Assembly (NCBI RefSeq): GCF_001524445.2
Contig: NZ_CP013418.1
Span: 2,542,001-2,606,000, forward strand
Direction: 5' to 3'
Length of the DNA stretch: 64,000 nt
DNA from: Burkholderia savannae
GTDB lineage: Bacteria; Pseudomonadota; Gammaproteobacteria; Burkholderiales; Burkholderiaceae
The notes under the pieces are model-generated. The model was not told where the DNA came from. It made no database searches and worked only from the letters and a program-made list of their open reading frames with translations. Below, in pieces: positions 35,470-44,799 of this stretch. The position numbers and the translations under genes were made by a program. Within the stretch, counting starts at the first letter, position 1, and each line of letters opens with the position of its first letter.

Positions 35470-36798
35470 TCATGCTCCGATCGTGATGAATATCGGCCCT
35501 CGCGTTTCCGGAACGTCGAGTCGCCTGCGGTTGCCGGCATCGAGCCCGGCGCCGTACATGTCGGTCACGGCGGCACCGGCGGGCAGCCGCGACAGGTCGA
35601 CGCCGATCGCGTTGCCGTCGCCGTAGCACCAGACCGCATACTTCGTCGCGCGCGCGGCGGTCAGCTTCAGCACCACGTAGCGCGCGTCCGAATCCAGAAA
35701 ATACTGAGCGCGTTCGGCATCCCCGGTGAACGAGAAGAGTTGGCGAACCGCGACGTACGCGGGCAGCTTCCCGTTGTCGGCGTCGAGGAGTCCGAAGTTG
35801 TGCTCCATGTTCTTGCGATCGCGGCCGTCGTCGCGAATGTCGTAGTACGACGTGAGCCCGATCTGCGAAATCCAGTTCGCGAGCAGCAGCCGCACCGCGT
35901 ACTTCGCCTGCCGCGCGCGTGCGACGCTCGAATGGCCGTCGCCGATATCGGCGACGTAGTTGTAGCCGTAGGCCGGGTACGCCCATTCGGTCGCCCAGAT
36001 CTGCTGCCGCGTCCGATACGACGACAGGTCGCGCCGCAGCGCGGCGTAGTCGGCGAACACCGTTTCCGGTTCGGTTTGCCGGTACGGATGCACGCTGACG
36101 GCGTCGGGCGCGGGCTGCGCTGCGCTGGCGATGTCGCCGACCGCGCGGATGAACGTGCGGTTGACTTGCTGCACGCCGCCCGTCGCGACGATCGCATCGG
36201 GATTCGCGGCCTTCACCGCTTGCAACGCCTGCTTCAGCACGTTGCGGTAAGCGGCCGGAGACGGCTCGCCGAGCCAGTAGGTCTTGTGGTCCTGCTCGTT
36301 CCACACCTCGAAGCGCACCGGCTTGCCCTTGTAGCGCTGCGCGGCCTTGAACACGTACCGGCGGAACGCGGCGAGCTGAGCGGGCGTCGTCGGCGGCTGG
36401 TTCGGGCTGTGCACGCGATGCATGCCGCCGAGAATGAACAGCGCGCCGAGTCCGCGCTCGGACAGATCGGCGACGAGCGCGTCGTATTTCGAGAAGTCCC
36501 AGCCGTGCGGTGTGTCCACTGCTTCCCAGAACAGGTCGGCCCGGACGAACGAGAAGCCGGCGTCCTTGACTGCGTCGAGCAGCTTCATGTCGCCGATCGC
36601 GTGCACCGCGATGCCCGTGTTGTCGCGCGATGCGACGAAGCCCGGCAAGTCGACGTATGCGCGCTTCGCGTCGGCGTTCGCATAGGCGGCGTCCAGCGCG
36701 ACGGTGCGCGCGGCGCCGGCGAGGCGAGGCGCCCCGAGTGCCGCGCCGGCGAGCGCGACGAGCAGCCGGCGGCGCGGGTTGGGCGTGCAGTTCTTCAT
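35470..36798 (-). CDS. exported clan-A glycoside hydrolase (GH39/GH5-like)
   Basis: A 442-residue protein. I start at the ATG at 36798 (MKNCTPNPRRRLLVALAG), which gives an RRR-containing signal of Tat-like look ending near residue 30. The (beta/alpha)8 barrel carries FEVWNEQD with acid/base Glu168 after Asn167 and IWATEWAYPAYG with the likely nucleophile Glu. The C-terminal 70 residues form a beta-sandwich as in GH39-type enzymes. PslG-like hydrolases of this type sit in exopolysaccharide loci and cut polymer trapped in the periplasm. It lies between the Wzz-like and Wzy-like genes, so that role is plausible; the substrate is unknown. Confidence 0.78.
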   Translation of the reverse strand: MKNCTPNPRRRLLVALAGAALGAPRLAGAARTVALDAAYANADAKRAYVDLPGFVASRDNTGIAVHAIGDMKLLDAVKDAGFSFVRADLFWEAVDTPHGWDFSKYDALVADLSERGLGALFILGGMHRVHSPNQPPTTPAQLAAFRRYVFKAAQRYKGKPVRFEVWNEQDHKTYWLGEPSPAAYRNVLKQALQAVKAANPDAIVATGGVQQVNRTFIRAVGDIASAAQPAPDAVSVHPYRQTEPETVFADYAALRRDLSSYRTRQQIWATEWAYPAYGYNYVADIGDGHSSVARARQAKYAVRLLLANWISQIGLTSYYDIRDDGRDRKNMEHNFGLLDADNGKLPAYVAVRQLFSFTGDAERAQYFLDSDARYVVLKLTAARATKYAVWCYGDGNAIGVDLSRLPAGAAVTDMYGAGLDAGNRRRLDVPETRGPIFITIGA

Positions 36799-36829
36799 GT
36801 CGTCGTTTCCTTCGCGGCGCATGGCGGCT

Positions 36830-38107
36830 TCAGCGCGCGTTCGGCGCGATCACGCCGGTGTCGTATCGCAGCCGTTCGAGCGCGATGCGCGCGCTGGCGA
36901 CGTGCGCGCGCTGCGGCGCGCGCAGACCGATCGAGCGCAGCGTGACGCCGAGGAACAGCAGGCAGCCGATCGTTTCGCAGATGTCCGTCGTCACGCCGCT
37001 CACGAGCAGGAAGCACAACATCAACCAGACGGGCCGATCGTTCGCCGGTTGCGCGAGGACGAAGCGCACGAATGCGGCGACGAGCAGCGCCGCACCGATC
37101 ACACCGAAATTCGCGACGGTGTAGAGCGCCATGTTGTCCGCGTAGCCGACGTTGAAGCCGAAGTCGGCCGTGTAGTAGCCGACCGCCGAGCCGAATCCGC
37201 CGGGCCCGATGCCGAACCAGATCAGGTGCTCGCGCAGCAGCCCTTCGATCAGCAGCGGCCACGTGTTGATGAAGCGGTCCTGCATCGAGGACAGCGAGCC
37301 CGAGCTGCCGACGTCCTGCGTGCTCGCGAGCGTGACGAGCCAGCCGGCGATCGGCAGCGCGATCGTGATCGCGGTCGTCCAGATGCAGGCCGTGCGCAGC
37401 GAACGCGTGCGCAGCATGAAATGCAGTGCGACGACGAGCGCGAGCGCGACGAGCGTCGTCTTGTTCGTCGTCGCCCAGATGCCGACGGCCGCCAGCGCGA
37501 GCAGCGCGGCGAGCGCGAGCCGCGAGCGCAGGCGCGGAAACACCCAGGTCGTCAGCAGTCCGATCATCAGGCCGGTCGTCGCGCTGCTTCGGCCGAAGCC
37601 GGGCAGCCGCGACGACGTGCCGACATACGACGACTTCGCGAGCTGCACGCTGACGCCGCCGATGTCGACGCTGCCTCCGACCCACGGCAGCTTCACGAAG
37701 TAATTGAGCAGCACGCCGCCGATGCACAGCAGCGCGAGCGCGACGAACGCGCGGAGCATCCGCTGCGACTCGAGCTCGTCGAGTGCCTCGAGCGGCATGA
37801 CGAGCGCGAACAGCATCGGCGCGATCGTCCAGATCCAGAAGCCGACCGCGCTCAGGCTGACGCCGTTCGCGAGCGACACGCACGTCTGCGCCGCCAGATA
37901 CGCGGCGATCAGCACGTGGCTCGCCTTCGGCCGCTGGACGATCGCGAGCCCGAGGCACGCGACCATCAGCGCTTTCGGCAGATAGCCGAGCGCTGCGACG
38001 CCGGCGAGCGACGTGTAGTAGCGGATCGCGCCGGACAGCACGTCGCTCGCGACTGCGATGACGAACGTCGCCGCCCAGAGTCTGTGTATCGTCGAGATAC
38101 GTTGCAT
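36830..38107 (-). CDS. O-antigen ligase/Wzy-like polysaccharide polymerase
   Basis: A hydrophobic protein of about 425 residues with ten or more membrane helices and a large periplasmic loop near the C-terminus (about residues 255-325, including FGIGPGGFGSAVGYY), the usual place of the Wzy/WaaL catalytic loop. I begin at the ATG at 38107 (MQRISTIHRLW) because the upstream extension, open to a GTG at 38200, is Pro/Arg-rich and unlike a membrane protein; starts at 38173 or 38200 cannot be excluded. It is the first gene of the set with the GH and Wzz-like genes. No glycosyltransferase or flippase gene lies nearby, so repeat units must come from another locus. Confidence 0.78.
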   Translation of the reverse strand: MQRISTIHRLWAATFVIAVASDVLSGAIRYYTSLAGVAALGYLPKALMVACLGLAIVQRPKASHVLIAAYLAAQTCVSLANGVSLSAVGFWIWTIAPMLFALVMPLEALDELESQRMLRAFVALALLCIGGVLLNYFVKLPWVGGSVDIGGVSVQLAKSSYVGTSSRLPGFGRSSATTGLMIGLLTTWVFPRLRSRLALAALLALAAVGIWATTNKTTLVALALVVALHFMLRTRSLRTACIWTTAITIALPIAGWLVTLASTQDVGSSGSLSSMQDRFINTWPLLIEGLLREHLIWFGIGPGGFGSAVGYYTADFGFNVGYADNMALYTVANFGVIGAALLVAAFVRFVLAQPANDRPVWLMLCFLLVSGVTTDICETIGCLLFLGVTLRSIGLRAPQRAHVASARIALERLRYDTGVIAPNAR

Positions 38108-38200
38108 CGGTGCGTAATGGTCGAATGGCGAGTCGGGCTGCGGATCGAACCGCCGGGGGCTGCGGGCTGGCATCGTCGAGTCTCGAACGGTTGCGGGCAC

Positions 38201-38885
38201 CGCCTTTAATCAGCGAGCGATGCCGCAAAACGGCGGTCTCGGCTCAATTCGTCTGATTCACTCCAGCCGCGCGCCCGTAGACGCGTTCGCGCGGCCAGCC
38301 GTCGTTACGACGGCCGGGTTGGCGGGAGGAGCCGCGACCGTCGGGCCGTGGCGTCGGACATGGATCGACGTGCGAGCCATGCATCTGCGTCGAAGGATAG
38401 CGTCGCCGCCCGGCGGGGAAAGTACGACAGCCCACACTACGCAGATGGGATGAAAAGCGAGGAATCGGCGCGGGCGGCGGTAAAAAATAGGGGAAGGCAA
38501 TGGCACGCGGCGCGCGCTTGGCGGAAGGCTGCGTGAAACGATGCGGCCGCTGCGGGGGCGTCGGCGGCCGTGCGCCGAAGGCAGGTGCGCAAGCGGCGCC
38601 GGAGGATCGGCGGGCGCGCTCTTGCGCGGAGTCGGCGCTGTTGCTCGAGGTCGTCGCGCGAATGTCAGGGAATGTGAGCTCGCCGGTTCTTCCGATGCGC
38701 AATCTCGAAATGGCCTTGCGTGCTTCGGCGGCCGAATCGATCGGGCACGCGGCGCAGCATCGCTCGCCGCTTGCGCGATGGACGTGCGTTCATGCGGGAT
38801 CGATCGCGCGGCGCCCCGTCATGCGCACGACGGCATGCCGAATGTGCATCGACGCTCGCGGCGCTTCGATCGCCGCGCGTTCGCG
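38201..38885. other. gene-free stretch
   Basis: About 690 bases; only low-quality Arg/Ala-rich frames. It separates the polysaccharide genes from the methyltransferase gene and should hold the promoter of the Wzy-like gene. Confidence 0.5.
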
Positions 38886-40169
38886 CTACGCGTGCCGTTC
38901 CCATCCGACCATCCGCCCGAGCTTCGCGAACAGTCCGTGCCGCGCGATCCATTCGGCGTACGCACGATATTCCGGATCGCGCATCAGATGCCGTTCCTCG
39001 GTCTTCGCGCGCAGCCAGTACAGCAGGTTCACCGCGACGAGCGCGGCCGAATGCATGATCGCGAGACGCCAGCCGAGCGGCTCGACGAACGGCACCGAGA
39101 TCATCCAGTACGACAGGTTCTTCGCGAGATACGCCGGATGCTTCGTGAAGCGATACGGGCCCGAGGTGATGATGCCGCGATTCGTCAGATTCGAGAAACG
39201 CAGTCCGAACGAGATCGTCGACAACGCATAGCAGAGCAGCAGCGCGACGATGACGACGCCCCACGCGAAGCGGATCGCGGGCGCGGACAGCAGCCAGTTG
39301 TCCCAGAACATCGAGCCTTCGTAGTGGATGTAGTTGTTCCCGATCAGCGACCAGAACGGCTGGTAGCAGATCAGCGCGGCGAGCCAGCCGAGCGTCGTCG
39401 GCTCGACGCTGCGCACGTGGCTGTCGAGAAGTCGGAACGTGCACAGGTAGCCGACCGCGCCGAACATCAGATCCATCGTGTACGACAGGTCGTACATGAA
39501 GCGGAACGTCGCGAGCGAGAACGGCGCGCTCGCGGCGCTGGCGAACGACGCGCCGATGCGATCCGCGTCGGTCGACAGATAGACGACCATCAGCGGCAGG
39601 AAGAACGCCTTCACGGCCCAGCCGGCGAGCATCTCGCGAATCGGCCGCCAGTCGGCCGGGCGCTGCCCCCGCAACAGCCATCGGGCCCAGCATAGATAGG
39701 CGTCGTCGACGTCGCGCTGGCGGCGGTCCATCCAGCCGAAATAGAACGGTGCGGCGAGCGCGACGTACGGCGCGAGCGTGCCGACGAGCGACCAGAACGG
39801 CTGGTAGAACGCGCCGTGATATTCGGGCAGCAGCCAGTAGACGAGTGCGATGCCCGCGTAGACCGACGCGAGCGCGGCGAGCCGCAGCGACACGCGCGCG
39901 ATGCTGAGCGGCCGCAGCGCGCGGTTCGCGAGACCGGCGCTCGGGCGCAGATGGACGCGCGCGACGAAGAGTTCATACGCGCCGATTGTCGCGATGATCG
40001 CCGCGCACGCGAGCAGGCTGCGTTCGGTGCCGGTCAGCGCGGCCGCGCCGCGCGACGCCCACAGCGTGACGAGCCCCGCCGCGATGCCGGCGAGGCCGAT
40101 CGAAAATGGCGTCGCCGAGCGCGGCGGCCGTTCTTGTGCGTTCGCGACGCTGTCGAGAGTGGATTGCAT
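38886..40169 (-). CDS. ICMT/phospholipid-methyltransferase-like membrane protein
   Basis: A 427-residue protein with about nine membrane helices. The C-terminal 120 residues fit the isoprenylcysteine carboxyl methyltransferase/PEMT fold: GPYRFTKHPAYLAKNLSYW supplies the SAM-binding RxxxHPxY motif and KTEERHLMRDPEYRAYAEW the conserved EE helix. The N-terminal 300 residues are an extra membrane region not found in simple ICMT proteins. In bacteria such proteins methylate lipids or small hydrophobic compounds; the substrate is unknown. It lies downstream of the GTS-repeat lipoprotein gene on the same strand, 89 nt away, and may be cotranscribed. Confidence 0.78.
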   Translation of the reverse strand: MQSTLDSVANAQERPPRSATPFSIGLAGIAAGLVTLWASRGAAALTGTERSLLACAAIIATIGAYELFVARVHLRPSAGLANRALRPLSIARVSLRLAALASVYAGIALVYWLLPEYHGAFYQPFWSLVGTLAPYVALAAPFYFGWMDRRQRDVDDAYLCWARWLLRGQRPADWRPIREMLAGWAVKAFFLPLMVVYLSTDADRIGASFASAASAPFSLATFRFMYDLSYTMDLMFGAVGYLCTFRLLDSHVRSVEPTTLGWLAALICYQPFWSLIGNNYIHYEGSMFWDNWLLSAPAIRFAWGVVIVALLLCYALSTISFGLRFSNLTNRGIITSGPYRFTKHPAYLAKNLSYWMISVPFVEPLGWRLAIMHSAALVAVNLLYWLRAKTEERHLMRDPEYRAYAEWIARHGLFAKLGRMVGWERHA

Positions 40170-40258
40170 GTCATCCCCCGTGTCATGACATGGACGGCGG
40201 GCGGCCGGGTGTTTGGATTGGTTGGTCCCGGCCGCCGCGCCGTTCGGCTCGCCCGCGC

Positions 40259-42091
40259 TTACTTGCCGGTGACGCCGCCGAGCAGGCCGCCGATCAGGTT
40301 GGTCACGGGCGCGAGCAGATTCGTCGTCGACGAGCCGCTCGCGGTCGTGGTGCCGGTCAGGCTGCCGACGACGCCCGTGGCGGGCGCGGTCGTCGTCGAG
40401 CCGGTGCTCGGGGCGGGCGACGTCGTCGCGACGGTGCCGCTCACGCCGGTGGCCAGCGAGCCGACGAGGTTCGTGACGGGCGCCAGCACGGCGTTGAGGC
40501 CCGTCGTCGCGTTGCCGCTCGTCGAGCCCGACGCGCCGCCGAGCAGGCCGGTGACGGGGGCAAGCGGGTTCGTCGTGCCGCCCGACAGCGCGCTCGTGAT
40601 CGGCGCGAGCGGGTTCGTCGTGCCGCCCGACAGCGCGCTCGTGATCGGTGCAAGCGGGTTCGTCGTGCCGCCCGACAGCGCGCTCGTGATCGGCGCGAGC
40701 GGGTTCGTCGTGCCACCCGACAGCGCGCCCGTGATCGGCGCGAGCGGATTGGTCGTGCCGCCCGTCAGCAGGCCGCCGACGCTCGAGACCGTGTTGCCCA
40801 ACTGGCTGACGACGCCGCCGACCGCCTGGACCACCTGGTTGTTCGTCGAGCCCGACACCTTCGCGCCGGCCGCGTTCAGCCCGCCGCCGACGGTGGTCAG
40901 CAGATTGTTGACGGGCGCGCCGAGGCCGGTGACGGTGCCGATCGTTTGCGTCGTGCCCGAGACGGCGTTCGTGATCGGGTTGATGACCGCGCTGACGCCG
41001 GTTTCGAGTTGCTGGACGGGCGCGCTCGTGAGCACGCTGTTCAGGCCGGAACCGACCTGCGTGACGGTGCTGCCGAGCGTGCCGACCGCGCCGCCGAGCG
41101 GCGACGTGACGGGCGCGAGCGGCGCGAGGGGGCCGGTGCCGATGCTCGTCACGACGCCGCCGAGCGACGAAACGGCATTGCCGACGTTCGACACGACGCC
41201 GGACGTCGACGTGAGCGTCGGGCCGAGCGGGTTCGTCGACGTGCCGAGCGTGCCGAGGCCGGCGGCGGTGCCGTTGCCGAGCGTCTGGACGCCGTTGCCG
41301 AGCGAACTGACGGCGTTGCCGAGGTTCGTGGTCGTCGCGCTGTTCACGCCAGGCACCGACGTGCCGGAGATCTGGTTGCCGGTGGCGGAGACGACGTTGC
41401 CCGTCGCGGTGATCAGGTTGCCGGTCTGCGCGAGGATGTTGCCGAGCGGGGAGGAGGCGGTGCCGGAAGTACCGGAAGTGCCCGAGGTACCCGAAGTGCC
41501 CGAAGTGCCCGAAGTACCCGAAGTACCCGAAGTACCCGAAGTACCCGAAGTACCCGAAGTACCCGAAGTACCCGAAGTACCCGAAGTACCCGAAGTACCC
41601 GAAGTACCCGAAGTACCCGAAGTACCCGAAGTACCCGAAGTACCCGAAGTACCCGAAGTACCCGAAGTACCCGAGGTACCCGAGGTACCCGAGGTACCCG
41701 AAGTACCCGAAGTACCCGAAGTACCCGAAGTACCCGAAGTACCCGAAGTACCCGAAGTACCCGAAGTACCCGAAGTACCCGAAGTACCCGAAGTACCCGA
41801 AGTACCCGAAGTGCCCGAAGTGCCCGAAGTGCCCGAAGTGCCCGAAGTACCCGAAGTACCCGAAGTACCCGAAGTACCCGAAGTGCCCGAAGTGCCCGAC
41901 GACCCGGACGTGCCGCCCGAACCCGAGGTGCCGGACGTGCCCGAAGTCCCCGAAGTCCCCGAAGTCCCGATGGTGGCCGGCTTGACGCCGCCGGACGACA
42001 GCGACGGACCGTCGACCGATCCGCAGCCCGAAAGCGCGAGAAGTGTGGAAATACTGATTGCGATGGCCGATTTATTGAACAGTTTTTGCAT
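40259..42091 (-). CDS. lipoprotein with collagen-like Gly-Thr-Ser repeats
   Basis: A 610-residue protein. The ATG at 42091 follows GGGAG and opens a lipoprotein signal, lipobox LALSGC (Cys about 24). Residues about 42-211 are an almost pure run of some 56 G-T-S triplets, a Gly-X-Y pattern like bacterial collagen-like proteins; Burkholderia Bucl proteins are a known example. The rest is low in complexity, rich in Gly, Asn, Val and Thr, with helical-heptad-like spacing (LGNAVSSLGNGVQTLGNG) and a 15-residue repeat (SGGTTNPLAPITSAL) near the C-terminus. It is probably a surface or periplasmic fibrous protein. Repeat number should vary between strains. Collagen triple-helix formation without proline is not certain. 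Confidence 0.82.
   Translation of the reverse strand: MQKLFNKSAIAISISTLLALSGCGSVDGPSLSSGGVKPATIGTSGTSGTSGTSGTSGSGGTSGSSGTSGTSGTSGTSGTSGTSGTSGTSGTSGTSGTSGTSGTSGTSGTSGTSGTSGTSGTSGTSGTSGTSGTSGTSGTSGTSGTSGTSGTSGTSGTSGTSGTSGTSGTSGTSGTSGTSGTSGTSGTSGTSGTSGTSGTSGTSGTSGTSGTASSPLGNILAQTGNLITATGNVVSATGNQISGTSVPGVNSATTTNLGNAVSSLGNGVQTLGNGTAAGLGTLGTSTNPLGPTLTSTSGVVSNVGNAVSSLGGVVTSIGTGPLAPLAPVTSPLGGAVGTLGSTVTQVGSGLNSVLTSAPVQQLETGVSAVINPITNAVSGTTQTIGTVTGLGAPVNNLLTTVGGGLNAAGAKVSGSTNNQVVQAVGGVVSQLGNTVSSVGGLLTGGTTNPLAPITGALSGGTTNPLAPITSALSGGTTNPLAPITSALSGGTTNPLAPITSALSGGTTNPLAPVTGLLGGASGSTSGNATTGLNAVLAPVTNLVGSLATGVSGTVATTSPAPSTGSTTTAPATGVVGSLTGTTTASGSSTTNLLAPVTNLIGGLLGGVTGK
40550..40775 (-). repeat. 45-bp coding tandem repeat, about five copies
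   Basis: Each unit encodes a 15-residue motif around GGTTNPLAPIT. Copies are nearly identical with a few synonymous changes, indicating recent expansion. Confidence 0.85.
41459..41969 (-). repeat. 9-bp coding VNTR encoding Gly-Thr-Ser
   Basis: About 56 copies of a nonamer read on the plus strand as CCCGAAGTA with variants CCCGAAGTG and CCCGAGGTA. The variants occur in blocks of adjacent identical copies, as expected from slipped-strand expansion. The unit length keeps the frame. Confidence 0.9.
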
Positions 42092-42864
42092 GACAGGCTC
42101 CCAGATAAACTTTGATGACAGCCTTCGATGCAATTTTCGTACCATTGATTACTTCGTAGAATCTCCCTTCGTTAATGTATAAAAAATATCAAATCATCGA
42201 TTAATCGTTCGAGATCGATGGGGAAATTTGGATTTTCTGCGAGGGTGTGGCCGCGCTGCTCCCGTCTTGCTACGTGACGTTCCGGGCGGCGTAACGGACT
42301 GCGCTCGGAACACGGAACACGGAACACGGAACACGGAACACGGAACACGGAACACGGGGGCCGAAGCGTACGCGTGAGGTAAGACGGCATCGCGTGACGG
42401 CGGCATCCGTGCAGGCCTGAATCGATCGCAGGCGTTGCGATATCGATCGAAAACGATCCGATTCGAAAAGGAGAGTGAGGGAGGCGTTCCGACCGGCCGG
42501 TCAGTATCGATTCGTCTTCCGCCTGCGCGGCGGCGCTGTCCGCGAGTTCGATCGGCCGCTGACCCGAGCGCCCGAATGAACCGACCCCTCGCGGCAAGCA
42601 AGCCGCAGTGACGCGCACTCGGCCGAAATTTGCCTCTCGATGAAAAGCGTCGCCCTCATCGACGGCCATGCACCCGCCGGCAATCGACTTCCGACGCATG
42701 CCGCGCGGGCCCGAGTTTCGGTTGCGCGTGTCGAACTTGCATCTCGAATTCACCGCATTTGCCGGCGTATTCGCCACGCCGGCACGCCGGCGCGCCGGCA
42801 CCGGCATGCCGGCACGAAACCCGCCGCGCGCCCCGAACCGGCCACGCGCGGCGTTTCCCGCCCG
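42092..42864. other. gene-free stretch with heptamer array and terminator-like hairpin
   Basis: No supported gene. It includes a seven-copy heptamer array (42307-42355), a cluster of GCCGGC-containing short repeats (42776-42815), and a 9-bp stem (42822-42830 with 42845-42853) just downstream of the S53 peptidase gene, which may end its transcript. Confidence 0.5.
42307..42355. repeat. heptamer tandem array, 7 x GGAACAC
   Basis: Seven perfect copies without interruption, intergenic. Confidence 0.95.
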
Positions 42865-44799
42865 TTACTTCACCGAACTCGCGCTGACCTTCGCGAAATC
42901 GAGGCTGCCGAAGCCGGTGTCGTAATCCCATCCGGACGTCGCGCTATAGCCGTAGTTGTTGTAGCCGTTGTTGCCCGACGTCACGTCGTGCAGCAGCGAC
43001 GCATTGCTCGGCAGGCCCTGATAGAAGGCCGACGTCGGCAGGCCGAGGCTGTTGCTGTTCGCCGATTCGACGCGCGCCCAGCCGCCGACGAAGATCGGCG
43101 ACGCGAGGCTCGTGCCGCCGACCAGCTGATTCGTCTGGCCGTTGATCACGAGATACGCGCCCGTCGATTGCGCGGCGTCGAACGCGACGTCCGGCACCAC
43201 GCGCTTCGTCACCGAACTGCCGAGCGCGGCCGTCTGCCAGCTCGGCGCCGTCTCGTAGCCGCTCACGCCGCCGCCTGTCGCCCACAGCCGCACCGCGTTG
43301 TCGAGCACCTGGCCGCTGCTGTTGACGTCCGCGTAGGCGAGCCCTTCGTTCCACACGGTTTCGCCCGCCCAGGTCGTCGTGCCGTTCGTCGACAGCGTCG
43401 TGCCGCCGACCGCGACGACGTACGGCGAGCTCGCCGGCGACGACACGCTGTACTTCGCCAGATTGATCTTCGTCGTGACCCGGCCGCCGCTGTACGTGCC
43501 GACGTAGCCCGGCGAACCGTACGGCGAGGTCGACCATTGATAGACGCCCGCGTCGCCCGACGACACCGAGAAGATTTGCCCCTGCGCGACCGCCTGTTTG
43601 AACACCGCGTCGTTCGCGGAGAGCGAGCCGTCCGAATTCGCGGCCGCCTCGTCTTCGCCGAGCGATACGTTGATGACCTTCGCGACGTTGTCGGTGACGG
43701 CCTTGTTGTACGCGGCGGTCAGCGTCGCGTTCGTGAGGCCGTTGTCGTTGCTGTCGCCGTTGACGGCCGCATAGAAGATGAGCTGCTTCACGCCGCCCGA
43801 CGTGCCGATGATCGTCTGGCTGTCGAGATCCCATTCGCTCGGATCGCCGTCGTTCGCGAGCGTGCCCGAGCTGCCCGCGACGACGGCGGTGTTGACGGTC
43901 GGCAGGCCCGCGTTCTGCGTGAACGTGTTCAAGTCGGCGATCGTCTGCGTCATGTCGCCCCACGTGATGATCCCGACCGTCGTATTGGTCGCGGCGGGCA
44001 GGCCGCTTGCGTCGTAGATCTGCGCGAAATCGGTCGGCTGATGGCCGACCTGCGAGCCGCCCGTCGTCGCGTTCTTCGTGATCGTGTCCGTCTGGATGCG
44101 CGCGTCGGCCGGCGTGCCGCGATGGATCAGCCGATGCGGAACGGCTGCGCTCTGCAGCCCGAGCACCGATTCGACGAACGGGCTCAGCGATGCGGGCACC
44201 AGCGCGGCCGAGTCGTTGGCGTAGACCGCCTTGCCGCGATAGTTGAAGCGCTTGAGCGTCGTGCGGAAGCCGCGCTCCGCGTTCGACGCGTTGCCTTCCG
44301 CGAAAATCAGCTTGTTGTTCGCCGATACCGTGACGTTGCTGAAGCCGTTCGCCTTCAGGTGCGCGACGACGGCCTGCACCTGGCCGTCGGTCGGCGCGAA
44401 GCGCGCCTTGAACTGCTCGGGCGTCAGGTACTTGCGATAGTTCGCGCTACCGGGCTGGTTCACTTCGCGCACGAGCGCGTCGAGCTGCGCTTCGTTGCGG
44501 CTCTTCAGCACGATGGTCACGCGCAGCGGCTGGCTCAGCTCGAGCGGCGTGACGTTCGTGTCGGTGAGCTCGGGCGTGCCGATCACGTTGAGCGTGTAGC
44601 TCGGCGCCGTCTTGGCGAGCGTCTGCGATGCGGCGGCGGCGGGCGCGCGCGCGATCAGGAAGGCGTCGGTGCGGGTCGGTGCCCAGTCGGATGCGGCTTG
44701 CGAGGAAAGCGGGGACAACGCAGCGGCGATCGCCAGCGGTAGCAGCGACAGCGCGAAGCGTTTCGAGAATAGCCGGTTGACATGCTGAGTTCTCTGCAT
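42865..44799 (-). CDS. S53 (sedolisin/kumamolisin) family serine-carboxyl peptidase
   Basis: A 644-residue secreted preproenzyme. The ATG at 44799 opens a signal peptide (MQRTQHVNRLFSKRF then a hydrophobic core, cleavage after SQAA near 36). Residues about 60-230 are the S53 pro-domain (pro-kumamolisin). The catalytic set is present: Glu322 and Asp326 in SEWDLDSQ, oxyanion Asp416 in SSGDAG, and Ser564 in GGTSLASP. Loop residues near the C-terminus (DVTSGNNG to DTGFGS) form the family calcium site. These peptidases work at acid pH outside the cell. The gene is monocistronic. With MprA, the window encodes two secreted endopeptidases with different pH preferences. Confidence 0.92.
   Translation of the reverse strand: MQRTQHVNRLFSKRFALSLLPLAIAAALSPLSSQAASDWAPTRTDAFLIARAPAAAASQTLAKTAPSYTLNVIGTPELTDTNVTPLELSQPLRVTIVLKSRNEAQLDALVREVNQPGSANYRKYLTPEQFKARFAPTDGQVQAVVAHLKANGFSNVTVSANNKLIFAEGNASNAERGFRTTLKRFNYRGKAVYANDSAALVPASLSPFVESVLGLQSAAVPHRLIHRGTPADARIQTDTITKNATTGGSQVGHQPTDFAQIYDASGLPAATNTTVGIITWGDMTQTIADLNTFTQNAGLPTVNTAVVAGSSGTLANDGDPSEWDLDSQTIIGTSGGVKQLIFYAAVNGDSNDNGLTNATLTAAYNKAVTDNVAKVINVSLGEDEAAANSDGSLSANDAVFKQAVAQGQIFSVSSGDAGVYQWSTSPYGSPGYVGTYSGGRVTTKINLAKYSVSSPASSPYVVAVGGTTLSTNGTTTWAGETVWNEGLAYADVNSSGQVLDNAVRLWATGGGVSGYETAPSWQTAALGSSVTKRVVPDVAFDAAQSTGAYLVINGQTNQLVGGTSLASPIFVGGWARVESANSNSLGLPTSAFYQGLPSNASLLHDVTSGNNGYNNYGYSATSGWDYDTGFGSLDFAKVSASSVK

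Noticed and set aside
39816..42182. Long plus-strand frame with a Pro-Glu-Val triplet run
   Set aside because: It is the antiparallel reading of the GTS repeat gene; the minus strand has a lipoprotein signal, ribosome site and lipobox, the plus strand has none.
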